The notes: generated from the letters alone by a model not told the origin. A DNA stretch of 64,000 bases from Rhodospirillaceae bacterium (GCA_009693785.1 SHWP01000006.1:1-64000); one strand, 5' to 3'. Counted from the first letter of the stretch, positions 28,089 through 36,517 are shown. Numbers and translations are program-made.

Positions 28089-28114
28089 AGACACTTGTCT
28101 CAAGACATATGTCT
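28089..28114. promoter_or_regulatory. Tandem palindromes, candidate TetR operator
   Basis: AGACATATGTCT (28103-28114) is a perfect 12-base palindrome. AGACACTTGTCT (28089-28100) repeats its AGACA..TGTCT arms 14 bases away. They sit just upstream of the TetR start at 28047, the normal place for an autoregulatory operator. Predicted from sequence only. Confidence 0.55.
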
Positions 28115-28271
28115 CGACCGATCGTTGCAATACTCGGGCATAGAGTCGCCCAATCATAGTCTTAATGGCCGACAACCGTCGCTTTGCTTGTGCCTTCACA
28201 AAACCCATTGGGGGTAGTGCCTGAGGCACTGGAATTTAGATGATTTCTGCCTACTCCAGGGCTTTGCAGAA

Positions 28272-28300
28272 AACCTGATTCTAACCCCAATCAGAAGGTT
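28272..28300 (-). terminator. Candidate terminator after the CbiX-like gene
   Basis: On the minus strand, AACCT-TC-TGATT pairs with AATCAGGTT across a short loop, followed by TTTC. The stem is interrupted by two unpaired bases and the T run is short, so it is a modest candidate. It begins at the stop codon of the CbiX-like gene at 28300. Another small palindrome, AGTGCC-TGA-GGCACT, lies at 28216-28230. Confidence 0.35.
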
Positions 28301-29427
28301 TAGCTGCTAGCGGCCAATGCGCGGTTGACCGCGTCTTTGACCCATTCGGCGAAGCCCGGGTGATTGGACATGCCCTTTTCGTTGTAGGTGAACGTCAAAC
28401 TATCCAGGTCGCTATAAAGCTTCTGCTGAATGCCCTTGGCTTGGCCGACGGCCACGACAATCAGCGCGTCCTTGCCTTGGCGCCGGGCGACCTCAATCCA
28501 CCGCCGCAGTTTTTTCACGTTGCCTTGGCGAATGGCGGGCAGGGCGTCGTCTTGCAGGTTCAGCGCCTTGGCGTCGGCGAAGCCGCCCTGGGCTTTCACA
28601 AAATCTGCGTACTTTTGCAGATTGGCTAATTCCGGTTCGTTGTCCGATGGTTCTTCGGGGCCGTGCGAGACAATGTAGACCACTTCGTGGGCGGGGGCCT
28701 TGCTGATCTCCTTGGCATGATCGAGCAGAATCTGCGCCATGATGGGGTGGAACTCATAGCTCGGAGCGATCACCAGTTTCGCTTTCGAGGTCACACGCGG
28801 CACGGTGGCATAGGCCACTTTATCGCCCTTCGAGAAAATGAAATCCCATTGCCGCTTGAGCGAGCTGAAATCCGTCGCCGTGGTTGGCACAACGACAATG
28901 GTTTTCGCGCCTGCTTGTTCTAGGTCGTTGATGGCGGCTTGCAAGTGGTCCGAGGCCATCATCGCCATGCCAAAACCCAATGCGGTGGGCATGGTCTTGG
29001 CCAAGGGGTCGAGGGCATCGCGCATCACCCGGTCGCCACCACCACCAGTGCCGTGGACCAGCACCAACACGCCAATCTCGCCCTTCAGCGACTTGTCGCT
29101 GACATACCACTCCATGTCATCGCCCATCATCCCCATGGCTAGGTCCATCTGGTTATCCGTGAGCGCCCGGTAGGTGGGGATGTTGCGGCGCATTTCCTCA
29201 TAGACCGCGCCGCCCATTTTATGGCCGGTGGAATGCGCCATGGCCGACTTGCGACGGCCTTCGGCATCCATGGGCTGCGTGCCCATGTCATGGCCCATGG
29301 CGCCGTGATCCATCTTGGAATGATCCACTTCGCCCGGGCTGGCGGGCTGTCCATTGGCAAAGTTTGAAGCCAGCGCCAATGCCAGGGCAGCGGTACCCGC
29401 CAACAGATTGAGTCTAAACGAGGCCAT
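28300..29427 (-). CDS. Exported CbiX-like protein with Met/His-rich N-terminus
   Basis: 375 residues. A signal peptide at about 1-26 is followed by a metal-ligand-rich stretch (DHSKMDHGAMGHDMG, then MAHSTGHKMGG) that resembles the copper-binding leader of CopB-type proteins. From residue 115 the fold looks like sirohydrochlorin/cobalt chelatase CbiX: VLVLVHGTGGGGD with an HG site, then TALGFGMAMMASDHLQAAINDL, GAKTIVVVP, and a second half with YIVSHGPEEP. CbiX enzymes are cytosolic; export is unusual. A paralogue at 31445-32470 and an ABC transporter lie in the same direction, so the four genes look like one operon. Tetrapyrrole or metal handling in the periplasm is inference. Confidence 0.65.
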   Translation of the reverse strand: MASFRLNLLAGTAALALALASNFANGQPASPGEVDHSKMDHGAMGHDMGTQPMDAEGRRKSAMAHSTGHKMGGAVYEEMRRNIPTYRALTDNQMDLAMGMMGDDMEWYVSDKSLKGEIGVLVLVHGTGGGGDRVMRDALDPLAKTMPTALGFGMAMMASDHLQAAINDLEQAGAKTIVVVPTTATDFSSLKRQWDFIFSKGDKVAYATVPRVTSKAKLVIAPSYEFHPIMAQILLDHAKEISKAPAHEVVYIVSHGPEEPSDNEPELANLQKYADFVKAQGGFADAKALNLQDDALPAIRQGNVKKLRRWIEVARRQGKDALIVVAVGQAKGIQQKLYSDLDSLTFTYNEKGMSNHPGFAEWVKDAVNRALAASS

Positions 29428-29450
29428 GGTTGTCCTCCAAACTTGACGTC

Positions 29451-30161
29451 TTACTGCGCGGCGGTTGCCATAGGAGATGACGCTGGCAGCACGCGTCCAT
29501 CCTCCATGCGCAGCACCCGGTCTGCCCAGCTCAACATACTGGCGTCGTGTGTCACCATCAGGGTCGCCACGCCATGTTCTTTGGTTTGGGTCGCGAGCAG
29601 TTTAACGATATCCGTGCCGCGATTGTGGTCGAGCATCGAAGTCGGCTCATCGACCAGCAGCACGTCGGGGCGGTTCATGAGGGCTCGGGCGATGCCAACG
29701 CGCTGGCATTCTCCGCCCGAAAGTTGCCCTGGTCTGCGCCGGGCCCGGGCCGCCAGCCCCACACTGTCGAGCAGCTTCATGGCCCGGTTCTCATCGGCCT
29801 TGGTGGGCGAGCCATTCACATGGGCGATCAGCATGAGTTGATCGAGGGCCGATAGCGACGGCACAAGATTGGATTGCTGGAACACAAACCCGATTTTAGA
29901 CCGGCGCACACCTGTGCGTTGTGAGTCTTTGAGAGCTGTTAAATCAGTTTCGCCAATGCGTATGCGGCCTTTTGTCGGAGCACGCAGGCCGCCACAAACG
30001 GCGAGAAGGCTCGATTTGCCGGACCCCGACGGACCTACTACAGCAACACATTCACCCTTCGTTATTTGTAAGCTCACATCGTTGAGGGCCGTGATTTGCT
30101 GATCGCCGTCACCGAGAACCAGCGTGACGTGCTCTGCGGCTAGCCCGATGGCGGCGCTCAT
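29451..30161 (-). CDS. ABC transporter ATPase (LolD/MacB type)
   Basis: 236 residues from the ATG at 30161, which overlaps the permease stop as ATGA; longer in-frame starts only read through permease sequence. Walker A is GPSGSGKSSL near residue 40, Q-loop VFQQSNL, signature LSGGECQRVGIARAL, Walker B VLLVDEPTS, switch histidine VTHDASM. The order and loop lengths match the LolD/MacB/DevA family, which powers FtsX-type permeases that act on periplasmic substrates rather than moving them through a channel. Partner permease is the next gene upstream; an exported CbiX-like gene follows after 23 bases. Confidence 0.92.
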   Translation of the reverse strand: MSAAIGLAAEHVTLVLGDGDQQITALNDVSLQITKGECVAVVGPSGSGKSSLLAVCGGLRAPTKGRIRIGETDLTALKDSQRTGVRRSKIGFVFQQSNLVPSLSALDQLMLIAHVNGSPTKADENRAMKLLDSVGLAARARRRPGQLSGGECQRVGIARALMNRPDVLLVDEPTSMLDHNRGTDIVKLLATQTKEHGVATLMVTHDASMLSWADRVLRMEDGRVLPASSPMATAAQ

Positions 30162-31288
30162 CGTTCGGCTCCAAGCGCGATGATCGGATCGACACTGCCG
30201 ATGCGCCGGATTGAGAGCGCAGCGCCGATCAAGCCCGCGACCAACAGCAGGCCAATATTCAAACCGACGGCAGCACTTTCCAGTTTGAACGATACGCCCG
30301 TGGTGTCGATATACCTGCCTAGCATATAGCCAATGACGCCGCCAACCGCGATAGCGCTGGTCAGTACCACCAACGCTTGGGCCAGGGCATCGCGCATGAG
30401 GTAGCCAGTGGATGCACCCAAGGCCTTCACCAGGCCAATCTCGGGGGTGCGTTGGATCGTCCACACCGCAAAAAACGCGCCCACAACCATGGCCGAGACA
30501 AAAATCATGAACCCCTGAATCAGGAACACCGTCAGGACTTCCTCACGATAGGCAGGAGCTGCATTAAACGATTCTTCGCGGCTCAGCGTGACCGTGCCAA
30601 TTTCGTCGTCGGCTTTTTTCAGCTGGGCAGGGTCTGAGACTTGAAGGGCAATGACCGAAGCATAATCGAATAGCACCTTGGGTAATTCATCGCCCGGCGG
30701 TGGGCCACCCGGTGGTCCGTAGGTTGCTTCCTGCCACAAGGGTAGCGGGGCGTAGGCGATGGGAACGTGGCCGATGTTGGCGTGGGCGGCAGTGCCAATG
30801 ACCTTTAGCTCTGTGAGCACGCGATCAAGCCGGATCACATCGCCGACCTTCACGCCCTTCTCGATCAATTCATCGGAAATAATCACCCCGCGTGGGTCCG
30901 ATGCGAAGGTCGCGCCCGCAAGGACATTGGGTTCCATGAACGATCCTGGCACGACGCCCATCAGCGCGACCGTAAGCGCTGTACCGTTTGAGTTACGAGC
31001 ATTGAAGGCGGTAATGCCCGTGGGCGTCATGGCGCTCACGCCGGGCACCTTGGCCCAGGCTTCCCACATTTCCTTGTCGACGAAGCTGTTGGTGTAACTG
31101 GGGATGTTATCGAGCTCGAAGGCGATATGCGTCGCCTTCATCAATTTGATCCCCGAGACATTGCGTTCGATCAGGCCTGACGACAGTCCTGACAACAGAA
31201 CCATCAAGAAAGCCACTAGCAAAATGACCGTCGCCATGAGCGCAAAGCGGCCTTTTGCAAACGCCAAATCTCTCAGTGCTAGAAACAT
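30158..31288 (-). CDS. FtsX-type ABC transporter permease
   Basis: 376 residues. One N-terminal membrane helix (ALMATVILLVAFLMVLLSGL, about 16-36), a periplasmic domain of about 220 residues, then three helices at about 260-370 including MVVGAFFAVWTIQRTPEIGLVKALGAS, the FtsX signature that contacts the ATPase. This MacB/DevC-type layout fits lipoprotein extraction or export of small molecules and peptides. A second exported CbiX-like protein precedes it by 156 bases and its ATPase overlaps it by four bases. The Gly/Pro loop GPPGGPPPGDE near 190 is distinctive. Substrate unknown. Confidence 0.9.
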   Translation of the reverse strand: MFLALRDLAFAKGRFALMATVILLVAFLMVLLSGLSSGLIERNVSGIKLMKATHIAFELDNIPSYTNSFVDKEMWEAWAKVPGVSAMTPTGITAFNARNSNGTALTVALMGVVPGSFMEPNVLAGATFASDPRGVIISDELIEKGVKVGDVIRLDRVLTELKVIGTAAHANIGHVPIAYAPLPLWQEATYGPPGGPPPGDELPKVLFDYASVIALQVSDPAQLKKADDEIGTVTLSREESFNAAPAYREEVLTVFLIQGFMIFVSAMVVGAFFAVWTIQRTPEIGLVKALGASTGYLMRDALAQALVVLTSAIAVGGVIGYMLGRYIDTTGVSFKLESAAVGLNIGLLLVAGLIGAALSIRRIGSVDPIIALGAER

Positions 31289-31444
31289 GCTCGCTCCCTG
31301 ACCGAATACACCCCATGACTATGGGGCGCGTTCTAGGGAATTCAATGGTGAAGCCAAGATTCAGGCTTTCAGATGCCTATTGGGTGGATTCAGTGAACAA
31401 GAATACGCCGGGGTGTACTCGAATCGGCCCCCTCCAACCCCGTC

Positions 31445-32470
31445 TTACATCCCTGCCGTCTGTTCAGCGACGCTGGCCCGAATCCAGGCGGTGAAGTTGG
31501 GGTGCGCGCTGAGGCCCTTGGTTTGAAACTTATAGGTCAACCCCTTCAGGTCTGCGGCAATCTTGTCTTGAATGCCGCGCGTGGAAATAAGGTAGCCCAC
31601 GACGAGTGGGGTTTTGCCAGCCTTGTTGGCGTCCTCAACCCACGAACGCAACTTGGCCACATTGGCTGTGCGCGTCGCAACGGGTGCGTCGTCTTGCAAG
31701 GTCAGCCCCTTGGCATCGAAGAACTTGCCGCGGTCTTTCAGGCGAGCGGCATGGGTGGCGATGTGCTTCAGTTCGATCTCGTTTTCACTGTCGAAGGTTG
31801 GGCCGTGGCCCAGCACGATCAGAACCTCGTTGGCCGGGTCGGTGCTGATGGCCTTGGCGTGATCGTACAGAATATCGGTGATGAGCTGATGCTCATCCAT
31901 GGCGGGCGCCATGATAACTTTGGCCAAGGTCTTGACGCGCGGCACATCGAGGTAAGCGGAATCATCGCGCCGCCCAAACAAATAAGCCCATTGGCGATAA
32001 ACCGAGGATTGCTCGGTGACAACGGCAGGCACCACGACAACGGTTTTTGCGCCTGCCGCGGTTAATTTATCGAGCGCCTCTTGAATATGGTGCGAGCCCA
32101 TCATCGCCATGCCAAAGCCAATCGCGGTGGGGTGCTTGCTGGCGAGTGGCGCAACTCCATCTTGCAGCACCTTGTCGCCGCTGGTACCCGCCCCATGGGC
32201 CACCACCAGCACACCGACGCTGTCCTTCACCGTTTCGGCGCTGCCATACCACGCCCAATCGGGAGGCATGCGGCCCATGCTTTCGTTGATCTGAGCATCG
32301 CTCATCTCGACGTAGCCCGGCACCTTGGCGCGCAAGGTCGCTAAGCTCGCCTTGTCCATATCGTGCGCCATGCCCGATGGCGCATGGTCTTGGCCAAGGG
32401 CTGCGGGTCCAGTGGAGACCATGCCCATCAATGCGATCGGTAGCAAGACAGTGTGGCAGATGTTGATCAT
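31445..32470 (-). CDS. Exported CbiX-like protein (second copy)
   Basis: 341 residues from the ATG at 32470, which has GGAG eight bases ahead. A signal peptide (INICHTVLLPIALMGMVSTGPAALG) is followed by a short DHAPSGMAHDMDKA metal-ligand stretch. The CbiX-like part has VLVVAHGAGTSGDKV, TAIGFGMAMMGSHHIQEAL, GAKTVVVVPAVVTEQSS and VLGHGPTFDSE, aligning along its length with the copy at 28300-29427. It is the first gene of the minus-strand unit with the ABC permease and ATPase and diverges from cytochrome b561 by about 130 bases. Inverted pairs around 31307-31326 lie downstream of it. Confidence 0.65.
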   Translation of the reverse strand: MINICHTVLLPIALMGMVSTGPAALGQDHAPSGMAHDMDKASLATLRAKVPGYVEMSDAQINESMGRMPPDWAWYGSAETVKDSVGVLVVAHGAGTSGDKVLQDGVAPLASKHPTAIGFGMAMMGSHHIQEALDKLTAAGAKTVVVVPAVVTEQSSVYRQWAYLFGRRDDSAYLDVPRVKTLAKVIMAPAMDEHQLITDILYDHAKAISTDPANEVLIVLGHGPTFDSENEIELKHIATHAARLKDRGKFFDAKGLTLQDDAPVATRTANVAKLRSWVEDANKAGKTPLVVGYLISTRGIQDKIAADLKGLTYKFQTKGLSAHPNFTAWIRASVAEQTAGM

Positions 32471-32600
32471 GGCGAGTGCTCCGTCCAATGCATGTGCCGT
32501 TAGATTAGCATTTCTAGGCCGTGAAGCTCACCTCAAAACTCGCATTGCGAGGCAGTTATATGGGATAGTGGAGCGGGGCTGGGCAGGGGGAGCTTGCGCC

Positions 32601-33182
32601 ATGAATAACACCGCCGAGCGCTGGGGTTGGCTGTCAAAATCGTTCCATTGGATCATTGCGCTAATGATCGCTGTGATCGTGCCCGTAGGCTTTGTGATGA
32701 GCGCCACCTACCAGTTCAAAGTCACGAATGAACAGATGGAAACCGTGCATGTGTGGCTCTCGCGCATCCATCAGTCGGCGGGGCTGATCGTGTTGATGCT
32801 GGTGATCGCACGGTTGGGCTGGCGTTTGTCGAACCCTGGTCCCAACGTACCGGCGAGCTTGGCTGCCTATCAGCGCCTACTCGCCAAGATCAATCATGCG
32901 GTCTTGTATGCGCTGCTGTTTGCCTTGCCGCTGTCGGGTTGGGCAGCGATGTCGGCCTTCGGTGAGGCGCCCACTTATTTTTTATGGCTTGATGGTTTGC
33001 CCAACCTCGTGCCCAAGGTGCCGCTCAACGATGCCTTTGGCTATGGGTTCTATGCGCGGATTCACCATTATGGAATCTATACCGGCGGGGTTCTGCTGAG
33101 CCTGCATATCGTAGCAGCCCTCTGGCATCAGTTCGTGGTCAAGGACTCGGTCTTGCGCCGGATGTGGCCGTTGGCATCGTGA
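32601..33182 (+). CDS. Cytochrome b561
   Basis: 193 residues, four membrane helices. RWGWLSKSFHWIIALMIAVIVPVGFVM starts with the first haem-ligand histidine (FHW, residue 16). HVWLSRIHQSAGLIVLMLVIARLGWRL carries H50 and H57, and a later HHYGIYTGGVLLSLHIVAALWHQ supplies the remaining ligands. The family passes electrons between the quinone pool and periplasmic acceptors. The start at 32601 follows GGGGGAGCTTGCGCC. It diverges from the CbiX/ABC unit, which suggests a redox or haem link, though this is only positional. Confidence 0.92.
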   Translation: MNNTAERWGWLSKSFHWIIALMIAVIVPVGFVMSATYQFKVTNEQMETVHVWLSRIHQSAGLIVLMLVIARLGWRLSNPGPNVPASLAAYQRLLAKINHAVLYALLFALPLSGWAAMSAFGEAPTYFLWLDGLPNLVPKVPLNDAFGYGFYARIHHYGIYTGGVLLSLHIVAALWHQFVVKDSVLRRMWPLAS

Positions 33183-33349
33183 TAAGGCCGTCATAAAAAA
33201 ATTGCATAGCGGCTTTTTTCGAAATTTGCCCCATCCCTGTTTTAACAGGTGAATTAACAGGGATATTTATACCGTAGCGGTATGAGCACTAAAATTTTTG
33301 CATAGCCCATACCGGGCGTGAATAATCAGGGTACCGGGCGTGAATCATT
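33183..33349. repeat. Intergenic block of short direct and inverted repeats
   Basis: No gene here. TACCGGGCGTGAAT occurs twice in direct order (33310-33323 and 33332-33345, 22 bases apart, two helical turns). ATACCG-TAG-CGGTAT is an inverted repeat at 33269-33283. CCCTGTT/AACAGGG pair at 33235-33241 and 33256-33262. TTGCATAGC occurs at 33202-33210 and 33298-33306. The region lies between cytochrome b561 and the 3' end of the alpha/beta hydrolase gene. Terminator, regulator site or element remnant are all possible. Confidence 0.5.
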
Positions 33350-34177
33350 TTACTGCACGCTCGTCATCCAATCGGCCACCAGTTTAGCGAACTGAATCTT
33401 CTGCGCCTTGCCCGCCACCACGTGCGCGAAGTCAACCAGGTCGATGCCCTTGGCGCCCGGAATGGCCTTCTCGATGGCATTGGTCATGCGCGGGCCAGTG
33501 ACAATATCCAAGTGGCTGTGCACGATCAGCGTCTTGGCTTTCACGGTTTTGAGTTGCGCGGTGACATTGTGCGCGAGGCACGCGGTGATGAAGCGGTCGT
33601 GGGCGGCGAAGCGGCCGTTCAATTCGCGCCAGGGTCCGTTGGGGCCGAGTAACCGCTTGTGGTTCTCGTTGTAAAAGTCGGGGCGGAAACTCATCACGCA
33701 AACCAAGCGCTGGAACGTGGCCCAGCCCGCGTCGCGATGCACGGCGCGGAAGCTGTCGATTTGGTCATAGAAAAACGGGTCGGAGGCATCGCACCAGGCG
33801 CCCATGTTCATCATCGATTTCACCATCTCCGGGCGCTTGATGGCGATGACCTGTGAAATGCAAGCCCCCATGCCGACCAGGCCGATCAAGTGCACATTGG
33901 TTTTAAAGCCCAAGTGTTCCAGCAATTGAATGCTGTCATCGGCGTACAGGTCGATGGTGGGGTTTTTGCTCAGGTCGTCGTCGGAATCGCCGATGCCGCG
34001 ATAGTCGAGGATGACGACCCGGTGGTTATCGGTTAGCCCCCACGGCAAATGTTTCTCGCCGCCATGGCAGAAAGTGCCCCAGCCGCCCATCAGCAGCACC
34101 GGGTCGCCTTTGGTGCCGTGAATCTCGTAATACATGTTGTGATCGTTAATGCGGGCGATGGGCATGGGCGCGCTCAA
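33350..34177 (-). CDS. Alpha/beta hydrolase-fold protein lacking the Ser nucleophile
   Basis: 275 residues. The fold is clear: DPVLLMGGWGTF oxyanion stretch, VVILDYRGIGDSDDD, then the nucleophile elbow region VHLIGLVGMGACISQV (95-110), where GxSxG would be expected but no serine, cysteine or aspartate sits at the turn (GLVGMGA). The acid (LIVHSHLDIVTGP) and the histidine (VDFAHVV) remain. It may be a non-hydrolytic relative such as a binding protein or a cofactor-free dioxygenase-like enzyme. The TetR gene at 34258 reads in the same direction upstream. Confidence 0.82.
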   Translation of the reverse strand: MSAPMPIARINDHNMYYEIHGTKGDPVLLMGGWGTFCHGGEKHLPWGLTDNHRVVILDYRGIGDSDDDLSKNPTIDLYADDSIQLLEHLGFKTNVHLIGLVGMGACISQVIAIKRPEMVKSMMNMGAWCDASDPFFYDQIDSFRAVHRDAGWATFQRLVCVMSFRPDFYNENHKRLLGPNGPWRELNGRFAAHDRFITACLAHNVTAQLKTVKAKTLIVHSHLDIVTGPRMTNAIEKAIPGAKGIDLVDFAHVVAGKAQKIQFAKLVADWMTSVQ

Positions 34178-34257
34178 TATGATGACACGGGAGGACTCAG
34201 GTGGGCGGCGTTTTGCCTTGATTCACGTGAGTGGGCAAGGGGCGCAGGGGCGATAAA

Positions 34258-34884
34258 TCAGTGACCGCCCCGACCGCCGCGATGCGCATCATCCGTCAGC
34301 AGCATGCCTTCCATGGTGGTGCGATAGAGGCGCTTGAAGTCGGGGTCGTTGCGGTACACCCGCACCACATCAATCGCACAGCGGGCGATCAAGCGCTGGG
34401 TGTGCGGCGATGACCCATTGCGCAAAATGCCCGCCGCCTCCACGCCGCTGAACACCTGGCCAATCATCGCCACATATTGGTTGTGGGTTTTTTCGATGAG
34501 CTTGAACTCGTCACGGCCGATGCGCAGGAACAACGCTTCGCCGAAGCGCTCCCACAGCATCGGGTACATGTCGATCACGCCGTAGACCATGTCGGCGGGC
34601 GCCAAGCCCTTCAGGCCTTGCATGTGCGCCACGCCGGTTTGGAAAATCGGATCGAGAATATGAAACAGCAAATCGCGCTTGCTAGTGAAAAAACTATAGA
34701 ACGTGCTGCGTGCCAGGTTGGCGGCGTCTAAAATTTCTTCAACGCTGACGTTCTCGATGCCCCGCTCGAGAAACATCTTGGCGCCCACCCGCAACACAGT
34801 TTGGCGCATACGATCGCGCCGTTGGGCCACACGCGGGCTGCGCGGGGCGGTGGCACGGTGTTGCTTGGTCGCGGCAGGGCTCAT
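34258..34884 (-). CDS. TetR/AcrR family regulator
   Basis: 208 residues. The DNA-binding domain spans about 27-72: RQTVLRVGAKMFLERGIENVSVEEILDAANLARSTFYSFFTSKRDLL. The C-terminal half is helical, with a FLRIGRDEFKLIEKTHNQYVAMIGQVF stretch. The N-terminus is a basic disordered 25 residues. A 40-base nested palindrome begins 7 bases before the start codon, implying tight self-repression. It reads toward the alpha/beta hydrolase gene, and the flavoprotein gene lies upstream in the same direction. The effector is unknown. Confidence 0.92.
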   Translation of the reverse strand: MSPAATKQHRATAPRSPRVAQRRDRMRQTVLRVGAKMFLERGIENVSVEEILDAANLARSTFYSFFTSKRDLLFHILDPIFQTGVAHMQGLKGLAPADMVYGVIDMYPMLWERFGEALFLRIGRDEFKLIEKTHNQYVAMIGQVFSGVEAAGILRNGSSPHTQRLIARCAIDVVRVYRNDPDFKRLYRTTMEGMLLTDDAHRGGRGGH

Positions 34885-34890
34885 CGCTGA

Positions 34891-34930
34891 CTCATACAGC
34901 TATGTCTGATTTCAGACGAGTATGTATGAG
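34891..34930. promoter_or_regulatory. 40-bp nested palindrome, candidate TetR operator
   Basis: Outer arms CTCATACA (34891-34898) and TGTATGAG (34923-34930) and inner arms GTCTGA (34904-34909) and TCAGAC (34912-34917) share one centre at 34910/34911. This two-shell symmetry directly before the TetR start codon fits a site for a TetR dimer or a pair of dimers. Confidence 0.65.
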
Positions 34931-34978
34931 CGCATAACCCTAGGTCAAGTGGGTCTAGAAACCGCCGCTAAAGCTGAC

Positions 34979-36517
34979 TTAGGCCGTCAGCGGGATCATC
35001 CGCTGACCCAAAATCTTGCCATAGGTGATGGCGGGCATGACGTTCATGCCGCCGCAGAATGCACTGCCCATCAGCTGTGCGGTGCCCAACAGTTCTCCGG
35101 CGGCATACAGCCCGCGGATCGTCGAGCCGTCCGCGCGGATCACTTGCAGGTCTTTGTTCACCGCCAGGCCCGCCGTCGAAGTAATGGAATAGCCTTGAAC
35201 ACGGACGGCATAGAAGGGGGCCTTCACAATCGCTTTGGGCATGTGTGTGCGGCCGAGGGCATCTTTGCCGCTGGCTTGGCCTTGGTTGTAGGAGGCTACG
35301 CTCGCGGTTAACCCAGCTCCATCCACGCCAGCTTTGGCCGCCAATTCTTCCAGCGTTGCCGCCTTGAAGAACATCGGCTCACTGGTGAAGGCGGCTTCGT
35401 ATTTGGCGCGATCCCATCCCTCAATCGGATTGGGCGCGGCTTTAAAAATCTCGTCGTCGAATACAATCCAATAGCGGAAATCGGGCTGGGCCAGTAGCGC
35501 GTGTTCGCGCTTATCAACGCTGGGAATGTCCTCCTGCACGAAACGCTTGCCCGCCACGTTCACATAAATCTCCCAGGGCTGGCGGCGCTCGGGGTAGGTC
35601 GTGAATCGCCCTATCACGGTCGATTGCGGTTCGTCGGCGGCCATGATGCCGCCGAAGTTGCACAGGTACTGTTCCTTGCCACGCAAGTAGCCGCCTACCG
35701 CCAGGCCCATGGTGATGCCCTGGCCCTGGCTATAGGGGTACGACATGCGGGCGTACTGTTTGCAGCCTGTCAATTTTTCGAACATCGCCGGGTTGGCGGC
35801 ATACCCGCCGCTAGCGAGCAGCACAAATTTGCCCATATTGCGGCTGGCTTTGCCGTTCTCGCCTTGCGCGATCACGCCTGTGACCGCGCCGTTCGTCACG
35901 ATCAACTCCTTGGCTTCGTGGCGTGCGAGAAACGTGATGCGACCGTTATCGATCAGGGGCTTGGCAAGTTTTTCCAAGACTTTCACAATCGAAATGCCCT
36001 CTTCGATGCCCCAGTAATACCGGTTCTGCGAGTACGGTTCGTGCGCCCGGCCCTTCACCGGATGGCCTTCGATCATTTCGAAACCATTATCCATCAGCCA
36101 ATCGTAGGCTTCGGCCGCGTTGAACACCGCGAGTTTCACCAAGTCTGGGTTCACCGTACCTTTGCTAATGCGCCAAACGTCGTCGAAATGTTCTTGCGGT
36201 GTGTCGACGATGCCCTTTTGTTTTTGAATCTTCGTACCTGCGGCGCTCATCTGGCCCGTCGATAAATGCAGCGTGCCGCCCAACTGAGCCGAGGCCTCGA
36301 TCAACAACACCTTGGCGCCGCGCTGGGCGGCGAAGATGGCCGCTGGAATGCCCGCCGCTCCGGCCCCGACCACGATCAGGTCCCATGTTTTGTCCTCCTC
36401 GGCGCGCGCCAATTTCGCCGCGGCTAGCCCCACGGCGGTCGATCCGGCGCCGATCATAAATTGGCGCTTGGGCAGTTCGGCTTGCGTCCAAGGTAATTGA
36501 ACAGTGGTCGTTGTCAT
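34979..36517 (-). CDS. FAD-dependent oxidoreductase, fumarate reductase/ketosteroid dehydrogenase type
   Basis: 512 residues from the ATG at 36517, which has AAGGGG nine bases ahead. Residues 15-40 (PKRQFMIGAGSTAVGLAAAKLARA) resemble a leader, possibly a twin-arginine-like signal with only one arginine. The FAD motif LIVVGAGAAGIPAAIFAAQRGAKVLLIE follows, then GGTLHLSTGQMSAAGT, LLASGGYAANPAMF and the C-terminal GLYAAGELLGTAQLMGSAFCGGMNVMPAITYGKILGQ. The class reduces or dehydrogenates C-C bonds. It lies 25 bases downstream of an isochorismatase-fold gene on the same strand. Export is uncertain. Confidence 0.88.
   Translation of the reverse strand: MTTTTVQLPWTQAELPKRQFMIGAGSTAVGLAAAKLARAEEDKTWDLIVVGAGAAGIPAAIFAAQRGAKVLLIEASAQLGGTLHLSTGQMSAAGTKIQKQKGIVDTPQEHFDDVWRISKGTVNPDLVKLAVFNAAEAYDWLMDNGFEMIEGHPVKGRAHEPYSQNRYYWGIEEGISIVKVLEKLAKPLIDNGRITFLARHEAKELIVTNGAVTGVIAQGENGKASRNMGKFVLLASGGYAANPAMFEKLTGCKQYARMSYPYSQGQGITMGLAVGGYLRGKEQYLCNFGGIMAADEPQSTVIGRFTTYPERRQPWEIYVNVAGKRFVQEDIPSVDKREHALLAQPDFRYWIVFDDEIFKAAPNPIEGWDRAKYEAAFTSEPMFFKAATLEELAAKAGVDGAGLTASVASYNQGQASGKDALGRTHMPKAIVKAPFYAVRVQGYSITSTAGLAVNKDLQVIRADGSTIRGLYAAGELLGTAQLMGSAFCGGMNVMPAITYGKILGQRMIPLTA

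Noticed and set aside
31307..31417. TACACCCC/GGGGTGTA inverted pair and CCCCAT/ATGGGG hairpin after the second CbiX-like gene
   Set aside because: Short arms with wide spacing and no T run; too weak to call a terminator or operator.
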